Part shown: positions 10,798-19,300 of the stretch, one piece after another
Layout: the number at the start of each line of letters is the position of its first letter
How positions within the stretch are numbered: the stretch's first letter is position 1
NCBI RefSeq assembly: GCF_029840635.1
Contig: NZ_JAOCCU010000017.1
Span: 62,001 to 126,000 of the forward strand
Reading direction: 5' to 3'
DNA length: 64,000 nucleotides
Origin: Mitsuaria sp. GD03876
GTDB lineage: Bacteria; Pseudomonadota; Gammaproteobacteria; Burkholderiales; Burkholderiaceae_C
Program-made: the position numbers and the translations under genes
The notes under the pieces: model-generated
Database searches by the model: none
Told to the model about the DNA's origin: nothing
The model's input: only the letters and a program-made list of their open reading frames with translations

Positions 10798-11772
10798 ATG
10801 ACCGCATCGCGCTGGGCGATCCCCGCCTCTTACTTCAGCATGGTCCTGGGCCTGACGGGCCTGGGCAACAACTGGCGGGTGGCCGCGCGGCTGTGGGGCT
10901 TCCCGGCCTGGATCGGCGAGGCGGTGATGGCCGTGGGCGTCGCCGTCTGGGCGGTGCTGGCGATCCGCTTCGCCGCCAAGTGGCTGTTCGCGCGCGACGA
11001 CGCGCGGGCCGAGATCGCGCATCCGATCCTGTGCTGCTTCGTCGCGCTGGCGCCGGTGGCGACGATGCTCGCGGGCGTCGGGGTGCTGCCGCACGCGCAT
11101 GCCGCGGGCAGCGTGCTGATCGTCGGCGGCGCGGTGGGTGCGCTGCTCTTCGGCCTCTGGCGCCATGGCGGGCTGTGGCGCGGCGGGCGCGACGAGAAGA
11201 CGACCACGCCGGTGCTCTACCTGCCGACGGTGGGCACGAACCTGGTGTCGGCGATCGGCATGTCCGCGCTGGGCTGGCCGGAGTGGGGCCAGCTGTTCTT
11301 CGGCGCCGGCGTGCTGGCGTGGATCGTCCAGGAATCGATCATCCTGGGCCGGTTGCTGACGGTCGAGCCGCTGCCGGCGCCGCTGCGTCCGACGCTGGGT
11401 ATCCAGATGGCACCGCCGGCGGTGTCGCTGCTGGCGTACGCGGCGGTGACGGTCGGTCCGCCCGACTTGATCGCGCGGATGCTGCTGGGCTACGCGCTGG
11501 TGCAGGCGCTGATGGTGGCGCGGCTGCTGCCGTGGATCCGCCAGCCGTTCACGCTGTCGTACTGGGGCTTCACCTTCGGCGTGACCGCGATCGCGACCGG
11601 CACGATGCGCTTCGCCGAGCGCGGCGCTGGCGATCGGCTCTTCGCCACGCTGGCACCGGTGCTGTTCGCGGTCAGCAACGTCGTGGTGATCGGACTGTCG
11701 ATCGCGTCGGTGCTGTGGGTGCTGAGGTCGGCGGCGCCGCCGACGCCGAACGTGGCGACGACGGCGCGGTGA
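10798..11772 (+). CDS. tehA: TehA/SLAC1-family transporter (tellurite resistance/dicarboxylate type)
   Basis: The 324-residue integral membrane protein has about ten hydrophobic helices and the family's opening pattern (IPASYFSMVLGLTGLGNNWR). TehA proteins are anion-channel-like members of the SLAC1 family; E. coli TehA confers tellurite and quaternary-amine resistance when over-expressed. The ATG at 10798 follows GAGGAGCC, while an in-frame ATG 60 bases upstream would add a hydrophilic tail before the first helix. It sits 108 bases after the redox fusion gene on the same strand and may be co-transcribed with it. Confidence 0.85.
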   Translation: MTASRWAIPASYFSMVLGLTGLGNNWRVAARLWGFPAWIGEAVMAVGVAVWAVLAIRFAAKWLFARDDARAEIAHPILCCFVALAPVATMLAGVGVLPHAHAAGSVLIVGGAVGALLFGLWRHGGLWRGGRDEKTTTPVLYLPTVGTNLVSAIGMSALGWPEWGQLFFGAGVLAWIVQESIILGRLLTVEPLPAPLRPTLGIQMAPPAVSLLAYAAVTVGPPDLIARMLLGYALVQALMVARLLPWIRQPFTLSYWGFTFGVTAIATGTMRFAERGAGDRLFATLAPVLFAVSNVVVIGLSIASVLWVLRSAAPPTPNVATTAR

Positions 11773-11780
11773 CGATGTCG

Positions 11781-12428
11781 CTAGTGCAGCGGCAAAGGCA
11801 TCAGCCGGACCTGCGCGCCATCGGGCAGGTCGCGCAGTTGCCGCCAGAGGTCGCCGCGATACCTCATGCCCTTGACGGCGTCCACGGCGAACAGGTTGGC
11901 CACGTCGAACGCGCCGCCGAGGATGAACGGGCGCTTGGGCAGCAGCCGCTTGCCGGCGGGGATCGCACCATGCGCGGCCTGCCACGCGTGGGCGACCGGA
12001 TGGCCGGTCCATTGGGCATGGTCTGACAGGATGGCGGCCGCCCAGCCGTCCAGGCTGTCCGCCATGACATCGAGGTCTCCTGTTTCCGGCTCGAACGAGA
12101 CGATCTCCTTGTCGCGGATGCCGAAGAGACCGCCGAAGGCGTCCTCGGCGAAGAAGAAGATTGCGCTCAGGAGGTCCTCGTAGCGATCCCGCCAGGTGTC
12201 CTGCGCGTTCCATGCTTGCACGCCGATGACGGGCGCGGCGACGGTCTCGACGGCAGGCAGGACGTGCAGCGCGCTCTCGAACGCAAAGAAGCCGTTCCTC
12301 GCGAACAGCAACTGCGCCAACTCTTCATGTCGGGGACCGAGGCTCCGCCATGCGAGAGCGGAATCGGCCGCGTCCAGCGGCGCGGCGGTGGGTGCGGAGG
12401 CGAGCGAGAGAAGTCGGGAGGAATGCAT
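11781..12428 (-). CDS. SUKH superfamily (SMI1/KNR4-like) protein, candidate immunity protein
   Basis: This 215-residue soluble protein shows the SMI1/KNR4 pattern: LLFARNGFFAFESALHVLP near residue 40, a WN...YEDLLSAIFFFAEDAFGGLFG segment around 73-103, an FEPETGDLDVMADSL strand pair and the late RLLPKRPFILGG motif. SUKH proteins are the commonest immunity proteins of bacterial polymorphic toxins, especially nucleases. It lies second after the Rhs nuclease gene on the same strand, separated by one small gene, which supports an immunity role. Which payload it neutralises is inferred only from position. Confidence 0.7.
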   Translation of the reverse strand: MHSSRLLSLASAPTAAPLDAADSALAWRSLGPRHEELAQLLFARNGFFAFESALHVLPAVETVAAPVIGVQAWNAQDTWRDRYEDLLSAIFFFAEDAFGGLFGIRDKEIVSFEPETGDLDVMADSLDGWAAAILSDHAQWTGHPVAHAWQAAHGAIPAGKRLLPKRPFILGGAFDVANLFAVDAVKGMRYRGDLWRQLRDLPDGAQVRLMPLPLH

Positions 12429-12456
12429 TCGCCACGGGTAGATGGGCCCGGGACGC

Positions 12457-12912
12457 TCAAGAACTCATCCGCTCGATGCGGAACACGAGATCGTCGAAGG
12501 GGCCATCGAAGCCGATGTCGTTGCAGCGATAGCGTCGGCCGGTCGGCAGCTCCTCGACCCGCATGCCGGAACTCCAGGATTGCGAGCCGCGTCCGTCGCC
12601 GGTGTCCCAGATGTTGTAGAGATGGAGCGCGCCGGCTGAAGTGCCGACGGTGATCTCCACGATTTGCGGCGCGCTGTCCTGCCAGATGTCCATGCTGGGC
12701 GCCCGCTGGCCGTTCACGACCAAGCCCGCGTCCGTCATCAGCCACACGCCGTGCCGGCCGCCGGCGCGGGCGCTCTCGAACACCAGGCAAAGACGCTCCC
12801 CGTCCGTGACAGGCAAGACCTCCCACTTCACCACGTCAGGCTGACCGGCTTCGGTGAAGGCCTTGCTCATGACGGGTGCCAGGGGCGCAGCAAACGAAGG
12901 CTTGTCTTGCAT
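12457..12912 (-). CDS. conserved hypothetical protein directly downstream of Rhs nuclease; possible immunity protein
   Basis: The 151-residue product starts 2 bases after the Rhs stop codon, so translation is probably coupled. It appears all-beta: GRHGVWLMTDAG, LHLYNIWDTG and a C-terminal GRRYRCNDIGFD ... LVFRIE pattern. I do not recognise an enzymatic motif and there is no signal peptide. In polymorphic-toxin loci the first gene after the toxin usually encodes the immunity protein, so that is the leading hypothesis. A resident conserved protein unrelated to the toxin is the alternative. Confidence 0.6.
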   Translation of the reverse strand: MQDKPSFAAPLAPVMSKAFTEAGQPDVVKWEVLPVTDGERLCLVFESARAGGRHGVWLMTDAGLVVNGQRAPSMDIWQDSAPQIVEITVGTSAGALHLYNIWDTGDGRGSQSWSSGMRVEELPTGRRYRCNDIGFDGPFDDLVFRIERMSS

Positions 12913-12914
12913 GG

Positions 12915-15900
12915 TCAGAAGCCCGGGGGTTTGGGGCCGTTGTAGTGCCGGAACGGATCGATTTTTGCATGCTCCCAGGGCCAGACTTCCTGCAGGTTGC
13001 TCGGCTGATGGCTGCCTCCCTCGCGTTGGGGCACCTTGTGGTGCAGCTCCTTCGGAACACCGAACTCCTCATGCAGCGGCGGCTTGCCCTCCTTCATCCG
13101 CGCCAGGTTCTCGGGGGAGTACTCGCCGGGCTTGGCCTTGTCAGCCTTGCCCTTCCAATAGTCCGAGCGGGCCTTCGACCAACTCGGCTCATCGTCATCG
13201 GGATCCGGCGGCGGCGGATTCATGCTGCTGTAGGGCGCCTCGCCGTTCAGCGCATCGCCCTTGTCGCCGGCCGCGACGGACAGGAGTCTGACCCGATCGC
13301 TCCAGCGCGGTGGCGCACATAGCGCGCCGGTCTTGCAGGGATCGTTCTGCGCGAAGTTGCCCGGCAGCACGGCCAGCCCGATGACCCAACCGATTGGCGT
13401 CAGGGCGAGCCGCGTCGCGGCGCCGGTGATGGTCACCTTGGGCAGCGTGACCGGCGGCGCCCGCAACGCGCCGCCGCTGGACAGGTGACCGAAGCCGATG
13501 CCGGCCAGCTGCGGGGTCGAGTTGCCGACGATCACGCTCGGCGGCAGGACCACCGGCTCCTGCTTGTCCTTGTCCTGGGCCTGCAGCAACTGCCCGATGC
13601 TGATCCCGTTGACGAAGCCCCCGTCGGACATCATCCGCGGCAGCGGGTCGGCGCTGCTGAAGCCGGTCGGATCGACGAAGGCCAGCGCGTTGTTCAGCAC
13701 GTAGCTGTAGCGGTTGTATTGCTGGCCGTCGTCCGCGTCCGGCACGGTCGGATCCGCGCTCACCATGCGTCCGACGATCGGGTCGTAGATCCGCCCGTTC
13801 AGGTGTACCAGGGCCAGTTGGTCCAATTGCTCCTGCCCCGTGTAGCCGGTGTGGTCCTGGGTGTTCTTCAACGCGCCGAATCCGCTGGCGCCCGCCGGAT
13901 CGTCCAGCCCGTCGGCACCGCGGCGCCTGCCCCAGGGGTCGTAGCTCAGGCGGTTGAGCAGGTTGCCCGATTCGTCCGCCACCGCCACCAGGCTGCCCAG
14001 GTGGTCATTCAGGAAGTAGCGCTGCGCGCGCATCGACTGGTCGCCCGGCGTCACCGCCGTGCCGGTCAGACGTTCCTCCAGGTAGCCCAGTCCCCACGGC
14101 ATGTAGGCCCGGATGATCGTCCGGTTGGCCGCGACGTCGACCTCCTTCTCCAGACCGCTGGCGTAGTGGATGGTCAGCGTCGGGGCTCCCGGCACCCCGC
14201 CCGACATCGGGCTGATGGTCTGGCGCAGCCGCTGTCGGTCCGGTCCGAACGCGAAGGCGGTGCGCTGCACGGCCGCGCCCCCCGACAACCGGTCGATCGT
14301 CGCCGCCTGGTCGAAGGAGGTCCATCCATACCGACGCCCCAGCCCCTCGACGAGGTTGCCGTTGTCGTCGTAGCTGAAGGCCGGGTTGCTCACGCCCGCG
14401 ACCGGGCTGGCAGTCTGGATCGCGCTGAGCGCATGGGGCCGCACGCTGTCCGCGCCGGATGCCGGATAGCTGTACTGCCCCACGCCGGTCCGGCTCACCA
14501 GGTTGCCGATCGCGTCGTACCCATAGCTCTTGACCGGCTGCCCGGCCAACTGCGAGCTCGCCAGCCGGTTCAGGCCGTCGTAGCTGAAGACCTCGGTCAG
14601 GCTCGCGCCGCCGTTGGTGGCCGACTGCGTGCGCGTGGCCAGGTTGCCCAGCGAGTCGTAGGTGTAGACGTCGTTCTGCCGGTTGTTGGGCGAGCCGCCC
14701 ATGCCGGCGGCGATGCCTTCCACGCGGCCGGTGTTCGGGTTGATCGTGCGGCGGCGCACCATGCCGTTGCCGAACTCCTCCTCGGTCGGCACGCCGTCGG
14801 GGCTCAGCGCCTTGCGCGTCACGAAGGTGCCGCTGCCGCGGTCCGAGAGCCAGATCACGCTCGAGGGATAACCGAAGCTGTTGTAGAAGTAGGCGTAGCC
14901 GTTGTTGACCCCGAGCAGCGAATCCAGCGGCCGGCGGCGATGCAGCGTGGCGCCTGGCCGGCCCAGCGCGTCGACGCTGAACTCGGTCACGTAGTTCCAG
15001 TCCAGCGTCTCCGTGACGCGGCGGTGGCGGCCGACCGAGTCGTACTCGTGGACCGCGCGGTAGTCCTTGACGCCGCCGAGCCAGGTGGACGCCTCCGCGA
15101 GCCGTCCGACGCCGGTGACCGCCGTGTCGAACTCCCAGCGCGCGTCCTGGTCCGGCGCCAGGCGCCGGGTCATGCGGCCGAGCGCGTCGAACTCCATCGT
15201 CGTGACCTGCCCCTTGGCATTGGTCTGGCGATACACCTGCCCGAGCGGATCGATCGCGAAGACGCGCTGGCCGAGGTCGGGATCGACCAGCCGGGTGCGG
15301 CGCCCGAGCACGTCGCGCTCGATGCGGATCGCGTTGCCGCGCGCGTCGATCACCTTCACCAGCGCGCTGAAGCCATCGTTGACGAAGGTCGTGGTGAAGC
15401 CGTCCTCGTCGCGCACGGTGCGCAACGGGCCCATGCCGTCGCGCACCTCCACCCGCCGCTGACCCTTCGCGTTGACGCGCGTCAGGGTCAGGCCGGAGAA
15501 GGTCTGCGTGCTGAGGTCCGTGCCGCCGGCGGCGTTGGGGGTGCGGATCTCGATGGCACGGCCCAGGTCGTCGTAGGCGAACCGGACGAAGACCGGCGTG
15601 GCGCCGACGAAGCGCGAGCGTGACACCCGGTCCAGCCGCCCCTTCTCCTCATAGATTCGGTCCGCGACGATCTGCTCGCCCTTGAAGCCCCAGGTGCGGG
15701 TCTGCACGCGACGGTCGAGCGCGTCGAAGAACTCCTCGAGAGGCACCTCGCGCTGCGTCGTGCCGAACCACGACTGGGTGACCAGCACCCGCTGCGCGCC
15801 GTTGGCGCAGCTGTCCACGCACCCTCGGTAGGCATAGGTCTGGCTGCTGCCGTCGGCCCGGTCCTCCCTTGTCTTGCGGCCCCATGCGTCGTAGGTCCAG

Positions 15901-16343
15901 TTCGTGGTCAGGTTGTTGGGGCCCGTCAACGACAGCAGCACGCCGCGGCCGTCGTCATAGACGCGCGTCTCCTTGTGGGACTTCGCGTTCAAGGTCTCCA
16001 GGACATAGCGGAACCGCGGGTCGTAGGTGAATGTCTCCAGGTCGCGCACGACGTCCAGGCCGGTCTGCGGATCCCGGTACAGCACCTGCCGCTTCGTCGG
16101 GACGCCGGTGCCGGGGTCGCGCGTGGTCACCTCCGCGCTGCGCACGGTGTTGATGTCGCCCTCGGGTTCCGTGGTCCGCCGCACGAGCTGGCCGAAGGCG
16201 TCGTACTCGAAGACCGTCGTCCGCGTCACTGCCTGGGCTGCGGCGCCGGCACCCACCAGGCCCGCGGCGGCCGCGACCGCCAGGTGCCCCAGGGACCTGG
16301 CCAGAGACCTTGCCAGGACAGTCGATCGCTGTCTCGCCTGCAT
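12915..16343 (-). CDS. secreted Rhs-repeat protein with C-terminal HNH (LHH-type) nuclease toxin
   Basis: 1142 residues. The N-terminus has a Sec-type signal ending AAAQA (about residue 35-39), followed at once by YD/RHS repeats (FEYDAFGQLVRR, TYDAWGRKTRED, SYDGLNRL, GYDAIGNLVSR and others) to about residue 850. The Rhs-associated core RMVSADPT ... NRYSYVLNNALAFVDPTGF ends near 888. The last about 250 residues are the variable payload, closing with ELHHKVPQREGG ... EVWPWEHAKIDPFRHY, an HNH-superfamily (LHH) DNase signature. The start at 16343 follows CAAGGGGG. The payload region and the two genes after it look a little less G+C rich (58-68% in lines I counted) than many neighbouring genes. 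It follows the SpvB gene by 44 bases. Confidence 0.85.
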   Translation of the reverse strand: MQARQRSTVLARSLARSLGHLAVAAAAGLVGAGAAAQAVTRTTVFEYDAFGQLVRRTTEPEGDINTVRSAEVTTRDPGTGVPTKRQVLYRDPQTGLDVVRDLETFTYDPRFRYVLETLNAKSHKETRVYDDGRGVLLSLTGPNNLTTNWTYDAWGRKTREDRADGSSQTYAYRGCVDSCANGAQRVLVTQSWFGTTQREVPLEEFFDALDRRVQTRTWGFKGEQIVADRIYEEKGRLDRVSRSRFVGATPVFVRFAYDDLGRAIEIRTPNAAGGTDLSTQTFSGLTLTRVNAKGQRRVEVRDGMGPLRTVRDEDGFTTTFVNDGFSALVKVIDARGNAIRIERDVLGRRTRLVDPDLGQRVFAIDPLGQVYRQTNAKGQVTTMEFDALGRMTRRLAPDQDARWEFDTAVTGVGRLAEASTWLGGVKDYRAVHEYDSVGRHRRVTETLDWNYVTEFSVDALGRPGATLHRRRPLDSLLGVNNGYAYFYNSFGYPSSVIWLSDRGSGTFVTRKALSPDGVPTEEEFGNGMVRRRTINPNTGRVEGIAAGMGGSPNNRQNDVYTYDSLGNLATRTQSATNGGASLTEVFSYDGLNRLASSQLAGQPVKSYGYDAIGNLVSRTGVGQYSYPASGADSVRPHALSAIQTASPVAGVSNPAFSYDDNGNLVEGLGRRYGWTSFDQAATIDRLSGGAAVQRTAFAFGPDRQRLRQTISPMSGGVPGAPTLTIHYASGLEKEVDVAANRTIIRAYMPWGLGYLEERLTGTAVTPGDQSMRAQRYFLNDHLGSLVAVADESGNLLNRLSYDPWGRRRGADGLDDPAGASGFGALKNTQDHTGYTGQEQLDQLALVHLNGRIYDPIVGRMVSADPTVPDADDGQQYNRYSYVLNNALAFVDPTGFSSADPLPRMMSDGGFVNGISIGQLLQAQDKDKQEPVVLPPSVIVGNSTPQLAGIGFGHLSSGGALRAPPVTLPKVTITGAATRLALTPIGWVIGLAVLPGNFAQNDPCKTGALCAPPRWSDRVRLLSVAAGDKGDALNGEAPYSSMNPPPPDPDDDEPSWSKARSDYWKGKADKAKPGEYSPENLARMKEGKPPLHEEFGVPKELHHKVPQREGGSHQPSNLQEVWPWEHAKIDPFRHYNGPKPPGF

Positions 16344-16387
16344 GGAAACCCCCTTGTTGTCGGATTGCACCGGCGTCATGGCCGCGC

Positions 16388-19300
16388 TCACGGGCACACC
16401 TGTCCGGACGGCGGGCTGGTCGACCGCATGTTCATCGTCATGTCGAGGCTGGTGGCACGGCCCAGGGCGTCGGTGACGACGACGCGATAGACCGCGCTGC
16501 CCCATTCGCAGGCCACGGTCATCCGCGTGGACAGGGACGCGGTGGCGGACGTCGGGTTGGTGATGAAGGCGGCCGTGTTGTTGGAACTGAGCGAGGACCA
16601 CTGGTACGTGAACGGAGCCAGCCCGTCGGTGACGTTGGCGGTGACGTTGACGTTGTAGGTCGGCAGCCCCTTGCCCGTGAACGAGATCGGGAAGACCGGC
16701 GAACTGGCGACGCTGGGCGGCGGCGGATAGACCCGCAGGTTCACCGCCACGCTGCCCGTCACGCCGCCTGCGGGAGTCGCCGTCAACGTACCGGCGTAGA
16801 TCGACGGGGCCGTGCCGGTCGTGACGGTGACCGTGCCGCAGGCCGCTCCCGCGCCGCAGGCGCCGGTCGGCCCGGCGACGGACACCCCCGCCGGCGCGCC
16901 ATAGCTGATCGATCCGGTCGCGGTCTGGCCGACGTTGCTCACCGTGCACTGCATCGTCGCCGCGGTCGGCGCGGTTGTGGGCGAGGTCACGGCGCAGTTG
17001 CTGAAGGCCAGCTGCGGCTGCGTCAGCACCTGCAGGTTCACCGCCAGGCTCGCGCCGCCGCCGGCGTTGGGCGTGGCGGCGAGCGTGCCCGTGTAGGCGC
17101 CGGCCGCCGTGCCCGTGGTGACCGTCACGGTGCCGCAGGCGGCCCCGCCCGCGCAGGCGCCTGTCGGCCCGGACACGGAGGCTCCGGCGACCGCGCCGTA
17201 GGTGATCGAGCTCACGCCGGCCTGGCCGCTGTTGCCGACCGTGCAGCTCATCGAGGCGGCGGACGGCGTCGTGGTGGGCGAGTTCACCGCGCAGTTGGCC
17301 AACGTGAGTTGCGCCGGTGTCAGCACGGTCAGGTTGATGGGCGTCTGCGCGGCGCCGCCGGTGTTGGGGTTCGCGCTCAGGGTGCCGGTGTAGGTGCCCG
17401 CGGCAGTTCCGGTGGTGACGGTCACGGTGCCGCACGCGCTCTGGGCGGCGCAGGCGCCGGTGGGGCCGCTGACGCTCGTGCCGGGCGCGCCGGCGTAGCC
17501 GATGGACGCCACCGAGGTGCCGCCCGTGTTGCTCACCGTGCAGGTCAGTCGCGCGGCGGAGGGCGCCACCGTGGGCGAGGTCGAGGAGCAATTGCCAAGC
17601 GCGAGCTGACCCGGCGTGTACACCCACAGGTTGACGGTGGCGGTGCCGGCGATGCCGGCGTCCGGCGTGGCCGTCAACGTGCCGGTCGTGTTGCCCGCCG
17701 CGGTGCCGGTCGTGACCGTGACGGTGCCGCACACCGCGCCGGGATCGCACCGGCCGGTGGGGCCGGCGATCGTGGCGCCGGAGACGCCGCCGTAGCTGAT
17801 CGACTGCGCGGCCACCTCGCCGGCATTGCGGACCCGGCAGGACAAGGTCGCCGGCGTCGGCGTGACCGTTCCCGAGTTGGCCGAGCAGGTGTCCAGCACG
17901 AGCGTGGCCGGAGCGCGCACCAGCAGGCTCACGTTCGCGGAGCCGGGCGTGCCGAGGGTCGGCGTGGCAGTGATCGCACCGGTGTACTGGCCGGCCGCGG
18001 TGCCGCTCTGCGCGGTCACCGTGCCGCAGTCGGCGGTGCCCGCGGGGCAAGTCGCGGGGCCGGTGACGGTGACGTTGGCCGGCCCGCCGTAGACGATGCC
18101 GCTGGCGGGTGTCTGGCCCGTGTTGCCGAGCTTGCAGGTGGTCACGTCCCGGTTGGGCGCGACGGCGCCCGGACCGGCCACGCATCGCGTCAGCGTGAGC
18201 GCCGGCGCGACGAGGCCGCCGGCGCCCGCCGGCGCGGTCTTCGTCACCTGCTGGCGCGTCTTGAGCCCGAGCAGCCAGTCGGCGACGCGGTTGTCGTACT
18301 GCGCCGTCGTGCGTGAGCTCCACACCGCGCCGCCGGGCTCGGTGACGGTTTCCGTCACGCTCGTGAGGTTGCCGTAGGCATCGATGCCGCCGTCGTCCAC
18401 GGCTTGCGTGACGGTCGGCAGGGGCGTGCCGTCCAGGTCGCGCTCGGTGGTCGTGCCGGACTTCGCGTAGGTGTGGACCGTGCCCGTGCCCGTGTCCAGC
18501 CTCGCCGGCGTGAAGTTCTCCTGCGACAGCACCACGCCGTTGGCATGCGTGCGGGTGCGGGAGAGTACGGCGCCGGTGTAGGGGAAGGCCTGCGACATCG
18601 TCGTCACCGTGGTGGTGTTGCGGGTCCGGTCGATCTCGGTGACGCGCGAGAAGCCGTTGCTGCCGCGGCCGCGCAGGTCGATCTGGGCGCCGGCATAGCG
18701 ATAGTCCTTGGCGAACCATCCGCCCAGCCCGTTGCTCGTCTCCAGGCGGGACAGCACCGCCTGTCCGGCTGTCACGCGCCGAGCGGGATAGGCGACGAGC
18801 GGACCGGCTTCGTGGACCGTCGGATCGTCCAACCCGGCATAGGTGAAGCGCACGGAACGGCCGCCGCCCTCGTCGACGCGTTCGAGGAGGTCGACGTAGC
18901 GGCCCGCGCCGGTGAGGCGCACGTCCCAACGCGCGGGATTTCCGTTGGCGGCGGGCTCGTACAAGGCTCGGTCGAGAAGGCCGTCGCCGTTGAAGTCGCC
19001 CACCAGCGTGGCCATCTGAAACGCGCCCTGGAAGGGCGGGCCGGTCAGCGTCGCGCACGGCGTGACCGCTGTGTCGGACAGCTGGCACAGGTAGCCGTAG
19101 CCGAAGCCGTCGATGCGGCCGTCGCGGTCCTGGTCCGCCAGCGCTTCGAACGGCATCTGGGTGGCCGAGGCGTAAGGCCGCGTCGTGCAGACCAGCGACA
19201 CGCCCGTCGAGCGGCAGATCTCCATCTTCGGCTGGAGCGGATCGCTGGTCCCGACCACCGCGGCGGTGTCGCCGTAGGCGCCAAAGGGATCGGCGTTGTA

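Noticed and set aside
12915-16343. Type VI secretion effector (PAAR-Rhs)
   Set aside because: There is no PAAR or VgrG domain, and the N-terminus is a Sec-type signal peptide.
16344-19088. N-terminal extension of the Rhs reading frame by about 900 codons
   Set aside because: The extension is an out-of-frame shadow of the SpvB gene. A signal peptide and ribosome site mark the true start at 16343.
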